Below, piece by piece: positions 12,935 to 20,870 of a DNA stretch of 64,000 nucleotides. This stretch comes from Actinotalea solisilvae. Its GTDB lineage: Bacteria > Actinomycetota > Actinomycetes > Actinomycetales > Cellulomonadaceae. Where the stretch lies: positions 78,484 to 142,483 of the forward strand of contig NZ_JADDKQ010000015.1 in the NCBI RefSeq assembly GCF_016464425.1. The letters are read 5' to 3'. A program made the translations under genes and the position numbers. A model generated the notes under the pieces. That model saw nothing but the letters and a program-made list of their open reading frames with translations, was not told the origin of the DNA and did no database searches. Each line of letters opens with the position of its first letter. Within the stretch, counting starts at the first letter, position 1.

Positions 12935-14044
12935 GTGGACCCGACCCCGAGCGCCCAGGCCGCCGTCGAGCACGTCCGGCCCGAGGTCGACGCCGCGCTC
13001 GCGCGGCACCTCGAGGTGCTCGGCGCCGAGCTGTCCGCCCTGGGCGACGCCGCGCCGCTCGTCGAGCAGGTCGCCGCGATCCTCACGGGCGGCAAGCGGC
13101 TCCGGGCGGCGCTCTGCTACTGGTCCTGGCGCGCGCACGGGGGCGACCCGGCCGACGCCGCAGGTCGGACCGCGGCCGTGCGCACGGGCGCCGCGCTCGA
13201 GCTCTTCCAGTCGGCCGCGCTCTTCCACGACGACGTCATGGACGGCTCGGACACGCGCCGCGGGCGACCCGCCGCGCACCGCACGTTCGAGGCGCTGCAC
13301 CGGAGCAGCGCGTGGTCCGGCCCCGCGGAGCGGTTCGGCGAGTCCGCGGCGATCCTCCTGGGCGACCTCGCGCTCATCGCGTGCGACCGGGAGCTCACCG
13401 CCGCGGTCGCCGACCTGCCGGTGCCCCGGGGCGGCGCGGTGCGGGCGGTGTTCGACGCGATGCGCACCGAGGTGACCGTCGGCCAGTACCTCGACGTCCT
13501 CGCCCAGGCCCTGCCGTGGGGCGAGGACCCGGCCGACGACGAGCGCCGGGCGCGCGAGGTCATCCGCGCCAAGAGCGCGCGCTACAGCGTCGAGCACCCG
13601 CTCGTGCTCGGCGCGGCGCTCGCCGACGCCGACGCCGAGCACGTCGACCGGTGCCGGCAGGTCGGCCTGCCGCTCGGCGAGGCCTTCCAGCTGCGCGACG
13701 ACCTCCTGGGTGTCTTCGGCGAGCCGGCGGCGACGGGCAAGCCGGCCGGCGACGACCTCCGCGAGGGCAAGCGCACCGTGCTCGTCGCGCGGGCCATGGG
13801 CGCGGCCTCCCCCGCGGACCGCGCCCTGGTGCGCGAGCACCTGGGCCGCCGCGACCTCACGTCCGACGACGTCGCCGCGCTCCGGGACGTGCTCCACCGG
13901 TCCGGGGCGGTCGAGGCCGTCGAGGGGCTCATCGCCGAGCTGTCCGAGCCGGCGCTGTCCGCGCTGGCGGCCGCGCCGCTCGCCGAGCCGGGACGAGGCA
14001 TGCTCGTCGAGCTCGGCCGGGCGGCGGTCCACCGCCAGGCCTGA
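12935..14044 (+). CDS. idsA: Polyprenyl diphosphate synthase (geranylgeranyl-type)
   Basis: A 369-residue trans-isoprenyl diphosphate synthase. The first aspartate-rich motif DDVMD (D99, D100, D103) is followed by the conserved TRRG, and GGKRLRAAL (52-60) binds isopentenyl diphosphate. The second motif is LRDDLLGVFG near residue 255, in the form common to bacterial GGPP synthases, followed by KPAGDDLREGKRT. It makes C20-class prenyl diphosphates for menaquinone or polyprenol synthesis; chain length is an inference. The GTG has TAGGGT at 12923-12928 six bases upstream (leaderless). The neighbourhood (Rv2175c-like gene, Ser/Thr kinase) mirrors the mycobacterial Rv2173-Rv2176 block. Confidence 0.92.
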   Translation: MDPTPSAQAAVEHVRPEVDAALARHLEVLGAELSALGDAAPLVEQVAAILTGGKRLRAALCYWSWRAHGGDPADAAGRTAAVRTGAALELFQSAALFHDDVMDGSDTRRGRPAAHRTFEALHRSSAWSGPAERFGESAAILLGDLALIACDRELTAAVADLPVPRGGAVRAVFDAMRTEVTVGQYLDVLAQALPWGEDPADDERRAREVIRAKSARYSVEHPLVLGAALADADAEHVDRCRQVGLPLGEAFQLRDDLLGVFGEPAATGKPAGDDLREGKRTVLVARAMGAASPADRALVREHLGRRDLTSDDVAALRDVLHRSGAVEAVEGLIAELSEPALSALAAAPLAEPGRGMLVELGRAAVHRQA

Positions 14045-14077
14045 CCCGCGCGCAGCGGGCCGGGCAGCGCCTCGACG

Positions 14078-14470
14078 TCAGAGCGCGAGCGCCTGCGCGC
14101 GACGCCGGATCTCGGTCTTGTGCCCCGCGCGCAGCGCGTCGATCGGCGTCGACGGACGCGTCGCGCCGGTCCCGAGCGACTCGAGCGAGGGGTCGGGCGT
14201 GAAGAGCCAGGCGATGGTCTCCTCCTCCGAGAAGCCGGCGTCGCGCAGGAGCACGAGCGTGCCCTGCAGCGACGCCACGACCTCCCAGCCGCCCTCGGCC
14301 GTCGGCGCGAGGAACCGGGCGGGGACGCTGAGGATGCGCCGCTCCCCCTGCCGGACGCCCACGAGCTTGTCCTCCTGCAGCAGGCGTCGCACCTTCCCGA
14401 CGTCGGTCCCGAGGCGCTCGGCCACGTCCGGGAGGGTCAGCCACTCGTCCACCAGCGTGTCCATGCTCAC
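14078..14470 (-). CDS. Rv2175c-like DNA-binding regulator
   Basis: A 130-residue protein with an N-terminal helix-turn-helix (LTLPDVAERLGTDVGKVRRL, about residues 11-30) and a C-terminal helical region ending in AGHKTEIRRRAQALAL. The domain layout and conserved QGERRILSVPARFL and FTPDPSL segments correspond to mycobacterial Rv2175c, a DNA-binding substrate of the kinase PknL on a threonine near its N-terminus. Here T5 (in SMDTLVDEW) is a possible equivalent, which is an inference. The GTG at 14470 has TAGGGT at 14477-14482 (minus strand), six bases upstream. The gene is convergent with idsA and divergent from the LysM enzyme. Confidence 0.85.
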   Translation of the reverse strand: MSMDTLVDEWLTLPDVAERLGTDVGKVRRLLQEDKLVGVRQGERRILSVPARFLAPTAEGGWEVVASLQGTLVLLRDAGFSEEETIAWLFTPDPSLESLGTGATRPSTPIDALRAGHKTEIRRRAQALAL

Positions 14471-14539
14471 GCCGTCACCCTACGGTCACCCGACCGGCTC
14501 ACCGCTACCGCTTCCGTCGGCGCGCCGCCGCACGGTACT

Positions 14540-14580
14540 TTCACTTCAGTCACACCAGTAACACCAGTCACACGCGTGAC
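14540..14580 (+). promoter_or_regulatory. Phased GTNAC repeat array upstream of the LysM/transglycosylase gene
   Basis: GTCAC (14549), GTAAC (14558), GTCAC (14567) and GTGAC (14576) occur at exactly 9-base intervals, with ACCA spacers between the first three. A degenerate fifth unit TTCAC sits one period earlier at 14540. The array ends 21 bases before the ATG of the cell-wall enzyme at 14602, so it is in the promoter/leader region. GTNAC direct repeats resemble the half-sites described for the cell-wall regulator MtrA, although those are usually spaced about 11 bases apart; regulation by MtrA is therefore only a suggestion. Confidence 0.5.
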
Positions 14581-14601
14581 TCGAACCGACGGAGACACCC
14601 C

Positions 14602-15969
14602 ATGCCGAACGCCGCGTCGAACGCCGCCCTGCGCGCCCCAGCGACGAGGCGCCGCGCCGCGAGCGGCACCGGTGTCGGCCTCGCGCTCGCCGTCGTCGGC
14701 GTCGCCGCGACCGCGGCCCCGGCGCACGCGGGCGACTACGTCGTCGCGCCGGGCGACACGGTGAGCCACATCGCGCAGCGGACCTCGACCTCGGTCGCGG
14801 CGATCGTCAGCGCGAACGGTCTCGACGCGCGCGCGTCCATCACGGCCGGCCAGCGGCTCGTCATCCCCACCGCGGCCGCCGCGACGCCCGTCCCCGCGGC
14901 CGCTCCCGCGCCCACGTCCGCGTCGCACACCGTGGTGCGCGGCGACACCGTCTCGGGGATCGCGACCCGCTACGGCACGACGACGGCCGCCATCGTCAGC
15001 GCCAACGGCCTGGGCGCGAACGCGCTCATCCGCATCGGCCAGACCCTCACCGTCCCGACCGGTGGCGCAGCCACCGCCGCACCCGCCGCCCCGGCCCCGG
15101 CCGCACCCGCCGCCAGCAGCCACACCGTCGTGCGCGGCGACACCGTCTCGGGCATCGCCACCCGCTACGGCACCACGACCGCCGCCATCGTCAGCGCCAA
15201 CGGCCTCGGCGCGAACGCGCTCATCCGCATCGGCCAGACCCTCACCGTCCCGACCGGTGGCGCACCCACCGCAGCACCCGCCGCCGCCCCGGCCCCGGCC
15301 GCACCCGCCGCCGGCAGCCACACCGTCGTGCGCGGCGACACCGTCTCCGGCATCGCCACCCGCTACGGCACCACGACCGCCGCCATCGTCAGCGCCAACG
15401 GCCTCGGCGCGAACGCCCTCATCCGCATCGGCCAGACGCTCTCCGTGCCCGGAGCGGCGCCGGCGGCCACGCCCACGACGGCGCTCGTCGGCAACACCTT
15501 CGCGGGCCGCACCTACCCGGAGGCGACCGTCGCGTCCGCCAACGCGAACAAGGCGACGCTGCTCGCGATCGGCGTGCCGAGCAAGGCCGAGATGCAGCAG
15601 CTCGTCATCTCCACGGCGCAGGCCATGGGCGTCGACCCGGCCCTCGCGCAGGCGGTCGCGTACCAGGAGTCGGGCTTCAACCAGTCGGCCGTCTCCCCCG
15701 CCAACGCGATCGGCACCATGCAGGTCATCCCGAGCTCCGGCCAGTGGGCCTCGGACCTCGTCGGCCGCCCGCTCAACCTCCTCGACCCGCGCGACAACGT
15801 CACGGCCGGCGTCGCGATCCTGCGCCAGCTCGTCGCGACGAGCCCGGACCTGCCGACGGCGATCGCGGGCTACTACCAGGGCGCCGCGGGCGTCGCGCGC
15901 TACGGCATGTACCCGGACACGCGCCGCTACGTCGCCAGCGTCCAGACGCACATGGCCCGGTACGCCTGA
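14602..15969 (+). CDS. Secreted four-LysM lytic transglycosylase-like peptidoglycan enzyme
   Basis: A 455-residue exported protein. A signal peptide ends at AHA (residue 43). Four LysM peptidoglycan-binding repeats follow (about 44-92, 109-155, 174-220, 240-285) separated by Ala/Pro linkers. The SLT/GEWL transglycosylase domain occupies about residues 325-455, with the likely catalytic glutamate E356 in VAYQESGFNQSAVSP and the GTMQVIP motif. LysM units 2-4 are nearly identical at the DNA level. It should cleave or remodel peptidoglycan outside the cell. The ATG has GGAG about nine bases upstream, so unlike its neighbours it has a leader, and that leader carries the phased GTNAC repeats at 14540-14580. 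The PASTA kinase gene follows directly. Confidence 0.9.
   Translation: MPNAASNAALRAPATRRRAASGTGVGLALAVVGVAATAAPAHAGDYVVAPGDTVSHIAQRTSTSVAAIVSANGLDARASITAGQRLVIPTAAAATPVPAAAPAPTSASHTVVRGDTVSGIATRYGTTTAAIVSANGLGANALIRIGQTLTVPTGGAATAAPAAPAPAAPAASSHTVVRGDTVSGIATRYGTTTAAIVSANGLGANALIRIGQTLTVPTGGAPTAAPAAAPAPAAPAAGSHTVVRGDTVSGIATRYGTTTAAIVSANGLGANALIRIGQTLSVPGAAPAATPTTALVGNTFAGRTYPEATVASANANKATLLAIGVPSKAEMQQLVISTAQAMGVDPALAQAVAYQESGFNQSAVSPANAIGTMQVIPSSGQWASDLVGRPLNLLDPRDNVTAGVAILRQLVATSPDLPTAIAGYYQGAAGVARYGMYPDTRRYVASVQTHMARYA
14926..15453 (+). repeat. Three near-identical LysM-coding DNA repeats
   Basis: Segments starting at 14926, 15121 and 15319 (each about 135 bases) encode LysM units 2-4 and are almost identical in DNA, starting with CACACCGTCGTGCGCGGCGA or its near twin. 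The intervening Ala/Pro linkers differ slightly in length (period 195 and 198). This looks like recent internal duplication or gene conversion and is a spot where repeat number could vary. Confidence 0.85.
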
Positions 15970-16004
15970 CGGGTTCGCGGGCCTGCCTTCCGTAGACTGC
16001 GGCC

Positions 16005-18023
16005 GTGGCAACCACCCTCGCGGACCCGCTCCTCGGTCACCTGATCGACGGGCGCTACGAGGTGCTGTCCCGGATCGCGCGCGGCGGGATGGCGACGGTG
16101 TACCTCGCCGTGGACCGCCGCCTCGACCGCGAGGTCGCCATCAAGGTGATGCACGCCCACCTCGCCGAGGGGGGCACCGGCGCGGAGTTCGTCGCCCGCT
16201 TCCGGCGTGAGGCCCGCGCCGCGGCGCGCCTCACGCACCCCGGCCTCGTCGCCGTCTTCGACCAGGGCGTCGACGGCGAGACCAGCTACCTCACGATGGA
16301 GTACGTCGAGGGCACCAACCTCCGCCGCCGCATCAGCGACGGGCCGCTGAGCGTGCGCGACGCGTTCGACGTCCTCGAGGCCGTCCTCGACGCGCTGGCC
16401 GCCGCGCACCGCGTCGGCCTCGTGCACCGCGACATCAAGCCCGAGAACGTGCTGCTCGCGGCCGACGGCCGCGTCAAGGTCGCCGACTTCGGGCTCGCGC
16501 GCGCGGTCACCGAGGTCACGGCGACGACCACGGGCACGGTGCTCGGCACCGTCGCCTACCTCGCGCCCGAGCTCGTCGCGCGCGGCGCCAGCGACACGCG
16601 CACCGACATCTACGCCGCGGGCATCCTGCTCTACGAGATGCTCACGGGCGCCCAGCCGTTCACGGGCGCGACGCCGATCCAGATCGCCTACCAGCACGTC
16701 AACTCCGACGTGCCGGCCCCGTCGGCGGCCGTGGCGTGGATCCCCGCCGAGCTCGACGAGCTCGTCGAGGCGCTCGCCGCGCGCGAGCCCGACGAGCGCC
16801 CCACGGACGCGCGCGCCGCCCTCGACCTCGTGCGCCGCACGCGCGCAGCGCTCGACGACGCGACGCTCGACCGCACCGCGGCCGCGACGACCACGCCCGC
16901 GGGCACGGTCGAGGCGGACGCGCCGGCGTCGGCCGGGGACGCGGACGGCGCCACGACGCCGGACCCGCACGCGACCGAGGCGCTCGACGTCGCCGCCCGC
17001 CGGGCCGACGGCGTCGCGCGCGCCGACGCGCCGGGTGACGGCGCACCCTTCGGTCGCACGATGGCGCTGCGCATCGGCGCCGGCGTCGACGGCCCCGACG
17101 GCACGGACGACCCGCCGCCGGCCGACGGGAGGCGCCGCCGGCTCGGCCTCCTCGCGACGGTCCTGCTCGTCCTCGGCCTCGCCGCCGGCGGCGTGTGGTG
17201 GTACGCCGCCGCAGGCCCGGGCGCGTACACGACCGTGCCCGGCGGCCTCGAGGGCGTGCCGCTCACCCAGGCGCAGAGCGTGCTCGCGGCGGCGGAGCTC
17301 GAGGCGTCGGTCACGGAGGCGTTCGACCCCCAGGTCCCGGACGACGTCGTCGTCTCGGCGACGCCCGCCGAGGGCGACCGCGTGCGCAAGGACGGCACCG
17401 TCGAGCTCGTGGTCTCCAAGGGCCCCGACCTGCGGGTCGTCCCTGAGGGCCTCGCCGGGCTGGCGGTGGCCGACGCGACCGCGGCCCTCGAGTCCGCCGG
17501 CTTCGTCGTGCCCGAGCCTGTCCGCGAGTACCACGACGAGGTACCGCTGGACCACGTCATCGCCGTGGGCGCGGAGCCGCTCACCCAGCTCCCCGTGGGC
17601 AGCGAGGTCACCCTGACCGTCTCCGACGGCCGTGAGCCCGTGACGGTCATCAGCGTGCTCGGTGCGACCCGTGAGGTCGCGATCCAGCAGCTCGCCGACA
17701 CGGGTCTCAACGTCGCCGAGGCCGCGGACTTCTCGACGGAGTACCCCGCCGGCACGGTCATGGCCCAGAGCCTCGCGCCGGACAGCCAGGCGTTCCGCCT
17801 CGACGTCATCACGATCACGGTGTCGCAGGGCCCGCCGCTGGTGGAGGTGCCGAACGTCTTCGGCCAGCAGTTCTCGGCCGCGAAGGCGACGCTCGAGGGC
17901 CTGGGCTTCGTGGTCGCGAAGGAGAACGTGCTGGGCGGGCTCTTCGGCACCGTCCACAGCCAGGACGTCGCCGCCGGCACGATGGCGCCCGTCGGCAGCA
18001 CCATCACCCTCCGGGTCGTCTGA
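16005..18023 (+). CDS. PASTA-domain Ser/Thr protein kinase
   Basis: A 672-residue transmembrane kinase. The kinase domain (about 17-275) has the glycine loop IARGGMATVY, K47 in VAIKVM, the catalytic HRDIKPEN (D143) and DFG (D161). Its activation loop is rich in threonines (T172-T179), likely autophosphorylation sites. A linker leads to one membrane helix (about 380-402), then four extracellular PASTA repeats (about 403-672) that would sense peptidoglycan fragments. In mycobacteria the kinase beside Rv2175c is PknL, which lacks PASTA repeats; here the kinase at the same position is PknB/Stk-like. The GTG has TAGACT at 15993-15998 six bases upstream (leaderless). Likely partners by context are the Rv2175c-like protein and the LysM enzyme. 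Confidence 0.93.
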   Translation: MATTLADPLLGHLIDGRYEVLSRIARGGMATVYLAVDRRLDREVAIKVMHAHLAEGGTGAEFVARFRREARAAARLTHPGLVAVFDQGVDGETSYLTMEYVEGTNLRRRISDGPLSVRDAFDVLEAVLDALAAAHRVGLVHRDIKPENVLLAADGRVKVADFGLARAVTEVTATTTGTVLGTVAYLAPELVARGASDTRTDIYAAGILLYEMLTGAQPFTGATPIQIAYQHVNSDVPAPSAAVAWIPAELDELVEALAAREPDERPTDARAALDLVRRTRAALDDATLDRTAAATTTPAGTVEADAPASAGDADGATTPDPHATEALDVAARRADGVARADAPGDGAPFGRTMALRIGAGVDGPDGTDDPPPADGRRRRLGLLATVLLVLGLAAGGVWWYAAAGPGAYTTVPGGLEGVPLTQAQSVLAAAELEASVTEAFDPQVPDDVVVSATPAEGDRVRKDGTVELVVSKGPDLRVVPEGLAGLAVADATAALESAGFVVPEPVREYHDEVPLDHVIAVGAEPLTQLPVGSEVTLTVSDGREPVTVISVLGATREVAIQQLADTGLNVAEAADFSTEYPAGTVMAQSLAPDSQAFRLDVITITVSQGPPLVEVPNVFGQQFSAAKATLEGLGFVVAKENVLGGLFGTVHSQDVAAGTMAPVGSTITLRVV

Positions 18024-18041
18024 CCGCCCCGCTCGTACGCG

Positions 18042-18160
18042 CGTCGGGCCCCCCCCCCCGCGCGGGGGGGGGGGGCCCGCGGCGCGCCCCCCCGGGGGCG
18101 CCTCCCCCCCCGGCGGGGCCGCGGGCCCCCCCCCGCCCGGTGGGGGGGGGGGGCCCGACG
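18042..18160. other. G/C homopolymer-rich inverted repeat between convergent genes (possible assembly artefact)
   Basis: Between the kinase and DAHP synthase genes lies a stretch made almost only of long C and G runs (up to about 12). Its ends form an inverted repeat: CGTCGGGCC plus a C run at 18042-18059 against a G run plus GGCCCGACG at 18142-18160. The outer arms look like an ordinary bidirectional terminator. The interior homopolymers are unlike anything else in the window and may reflect poor sequencing through a very stable hairpin. Confidence 0.6.
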
Positions 18161-18179
18161 TCGTCGCACCGAGCGGGGC

Positions 18180-19532
18180 TCAGGCGCCGCGGATCATCTC
18201 CGCGACCTGGAACGCCATCTCGAGCGACTGCTGGTGGTTGAGCCGCGGGTCGACGAGCGTCTCGTAGCGCCGCGCGAGGCCGGCGTCGTCGATCTCCTCG
18301 CTGCCGCCGAGCACCTCGGTGACGTCGTCGCCCGTGAGCTCGATGTGCAGGCCGCCGGGCACGGTGCCCGCCGCGTGGTGCACCTCGAAGAACCCACGCA
18401 CCTCGTCGAGGACGTCCTCGAGGCGCCGGGTCTTGTACCCGCTCGCGGACGTGATCGTGTTGCCGTGCATCGGGTCGCACACCCACGTCACGGGCCGCCC
18501 GGACGCGTGGACCTTCTCCACGAGCGCGGGCAGCGCGTCGCGGATCCGGCCCGCACCCATGCGCGTGATGAACGTGAGCCGACCCGGGATGTCCGCGGGG
18601 TTGAGGCGGTCCATGAGCGCGAGGGCGTCGTCGGGCGACGTCGTCGGCCCGAGCTTGACGCCGATGGGGTTGCGCACGCGCGAGAGGAAGTCGACGTGCG
18701 CGCCGTCGAGCTGCCGGGTGCGCTCCCCGATCCACAGGAAGTGCGCCGAGCAGTCGTACGCCGTGCCCGTGCGCGAGTCGATCCGCGTGAGCGCGCGCTC
18801 GTAGTCGAGCAGGAGCGCCTCGTGGCTCGAGAAGAACTCGACCGTGCGCAGCGCGTCGAAGTCCGCGCCGCACGCGGCCATGAACCGGATGGCGCGGTCG
18901 ATCTGCGCCGCGGTCTCCTCGTAGCGCGAGTACGCCTTGTTGTCGAGGAACCCGCGGTTCCACTCGTGCACGCGGCGCAGGTCCGCGAAGCCCCCGGTGG
19001 TGAACGCGCGGATGAGGTTGAGCGTCGCGGACGAGCGGTGGTACGCGGCGAGCAGCCGCTGCGGGTCCGGGATGCGCGCCTCGGGCGTGAACGGGTGCCC
19101 GTTGATCGCGTCGCCGCGGTAGGCCGGGAGCGTCACGCCCTCGCGCGTCTCGTCGTCCGAGCTGCGCGGCTTGGCGTACTGCCCCGCCATCCGGCCCATC
19201 TTGATGACCGGCAGGCTCGCGCCGTACGTGAGCACGACGGCCATCTGCAGGATCGTCTTGATCTTGTTGCGGATGTTGTCGGCCGTCGCCTCGGCGAACG
19301 TCTCGGCGCAGTCGCCCCCCTGGAGCAGGAACGCCTCGCCCCGCCCGGCCGCGGCGAGGCGCGCCGTGAGCACGTCCGCCTCGCCCGCGAAGACGAGCGG
19401 CGGCAGGGTCGAGAGCTCGCCGGTCGCCACGGCGACGGCGTCCGCGTCGGGCCAGTGCGGCTGCTGACGCGCGGGCAGGGAGCGCCACGCGTCGAGCCCG
19501 GCGACGAGCGCCGGGTCCGGCGCGACGCTCAC
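18180..19532 (-). CDS. aroG: Class II 3-deoxy-7-phosphoheptulonate (DAHP) synthase
   Basis: The 450-residue enzyme joins phosphoenolpyruvate and erythrose 4-phosphate, the first step of the shikimate pathway. Class II signatures are LLQGGDCAETF (metal-binding Cys), MGRMAGQYAKPRS, NPIGVKLGPTT, RMGAGRIRD and the C-terminal WVCDPMHGNT and GGLHIELTGDDVTE motifs. The length matches plant/mycobacterial-type enzymes. The GTG start overlaps the stop of the PPi-phosphofructokinase gene in a GTGA, so it is probably translationally coupled to it. Confidence 0.95.
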   Translation of the reverse strand: MSVAPDPALVAGLDAWRSLPARQQPHWPDADAVAVATGELSTLPPLVFAGEADVLTARLAAAGRGEAFLLQGGDCAETFAEATADNIRNKIKTILQMAVVLTYGASLPVIKMGRMAGQYAKPRSSDDETREGVTLPAYRGDAINGHPFTPEARIPDPQRLLAAYHRSSATLNLIRAFTTGGFADLRRVHEWNRGFLDNKAYSRYEETAAQIDRAIRFMAACGADFDALRTVEFFSSHEALLLDYERALTRIDSRTGTAYDCSAHFLWIGERTRQLDGAHVDFLSRVRNPIGVKLGPTTSPDDALALMDRLNPADIPGRLTFITRMGAGRIRDALPALVEKVHASGRPVTWVCDPMHGNTITSASGYKTRRLEDVLDEVRGFFEVHHAAGTVPGGLHIELTGDDVTEVLGGSEEIDDAGLARRYETLVDPRLNHQQSLEMAFQVAEMIRGA

Positions 19533-20749
19533 TGATGCCCGCCCGGGACGAGGGGCTGGCCGATGCCCTCGAGCAGCGCGCCGAACCACGGCACGGTGAC
19601 GTCGAACGCCTTGCCGCCCGCGATGCGCGGGAACGCGATCGCCGCGAGGCGGTCGCCGTTCTCCTCGTCGTGCCCGATGACGCCCGACTCCCCGCGCAGG
19701 GCGCACTCCACCGCATAGTCCGTCATCGACTTGATGAGGCGCAGGTCCTCGGCGTTCGCCGCCGCGGCGCGCGAGTAGTAGCCGGACTTCTGGACCATCG
19801 TCTTCTCGGCGCCCAGCTTCTCCGCGAACTGCTTCGCGAACCACTGCCCCGGGTTGATCGTGTCGAGCTTGACGTGGCCGAACGGGTCGCGCTGGACCTC
19901 CTCGCCCGCGGCCTCGAGCTGCGCCACGATCTCGTGCATCCCCGCGCCCTCGGACAGGAAGATGTTCACGTTGCCGACCGTGTCCATGACCTCGCGCAGG
20001 CGCGCGGCCTCGGCGTCGAGGTCGATCGCCAGCTCGGGCAGGAAGACCGCGTGCACGTCCCAGCGCTCGCGCGACAGGCCGATGCTCGGCACCCACTCCT
20101 GCGTGTCCAGCCACCGGCGGTACTCCGCCGCCGCCGCCGCCGTGAGCCAGCCGCAGTGGCGCCCCATGACCTCGTGGACGATGAGCATGCGGTTGCCCGA
20201 GCGGTGCTCGCCGATGATGTTGCGCGCGAACCCGGCAGCCTCCTCGGCCGCCGTCCAGGCACCGAGCGACTGCTTGATCGGCACGACGTCGTTGTCGATC
20301 GTCTTCGGCAGGCCCACGACGGTGAGCTCGTAGCCGTTCTCGTGCAGGTACGCGGCGAGGTCCGCGGCCGTCGTGTTGGTGTCGTCGCCGCCGATCGTGT
20401 GCAGGACGTCGACGCCGTCGGCCTTGAGCTGCTCGGCCGCGACGTGCAGCGGGTCCTGGCCCTCCTGGACGAGGCCGCGCTTGACGCAGTCCTTGGCGTT
20501 GGTGAGCTTGACGCGCGAGTTGCCGATCGGGCTGCCGCCGAAGCGGTGCAGGATGCCGGCCTTGGCCCGCGCCTCGTCGTCGACGACGACCTTCGTGCCC
20601 GTGAGCAGGCCGTGGTAGCCGTGCTGGTAGGCGATGATCTCGATCTCGGGCGCGATCTCCGTGTACCGCTCGATGAGGCCTCCGACGGCGGAGGACAGGC
20701 AGGGGGCGAAGCCACCGGCGGTCAGCAGGGCGACACGACGAACCGACAT
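19529..20749 (-). CDS. pfp: Pyrophosphate-dependent 6-phosphofructokinase
   Basis: A 406-residue phosphofructokinase of the PPi-dependent group. The catalytic PKTIDND and substrate-binding MGRHCGWL motifs are present. The GGDDTNTTA motif carries aspartate where ATP-dependent enzymes have glycine, and the lysine of PKT is also a hallmark of PPi use. It would reversibly interconvert fructose 6-phosphate and fructose 1,6-bisphosphate using PPi. The ATG at 20749 gives the family start MSVRRVALLTAGGFAPC; a GAGAGG lies upstream, and the extension to 20782 is less likely. It overlaps the DAHP synthase start by four bases (GTGA), linking glycolytic flux and aromatic synthesis in one transcript. Confidence 0.92.
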   Translation of the reverse strand: MSVRRVALLTAGGFAPCLSSAVGGLIERYTEIAPEIEIIAYQHGYHGLLTGTKVVVDDEARAKAGILHRFGGSPIGNSRVKLTNAKDCVKRGLVQEGQDPLHVAAEQLKADGVDVLHTIGGDDTNTTAADLAAYLHENGYELTVVGLPKTIDNDVVPIKQSLGAWTAAEEAAGFARNIIGEHRSGNRMLIVHEVMGRHCGWLTAAAAAEYRRWLDTQEWVPSIGLSRERWDVHAVFLPELAIDLDAEAARLREVMDTVGNVNIFLSEGAGMHEIVAQLEAAGEEVQRDPFGHVKLDTINPGQWFAKQFAEKLGAEKTMVQKSGYYSRAAAANAEDLRLIKSMTDYAVECALRGESGVIGHDEENGDRLAAIAFPRIAGGKAFDVTVPWFGALLEGIGQPLVPGGHQ

Positions 20750-20870
20750 CTCGGGACACACCTCTCGTTGGATGCAGATCAAGCTCAGGGTCGGACGACC
20801 CCCGCAAGCATCGGGGCGACCGACCGCACGACGAGGGGCCCTGGGTCCTGACCGGGCGCCTGCGACCGCG

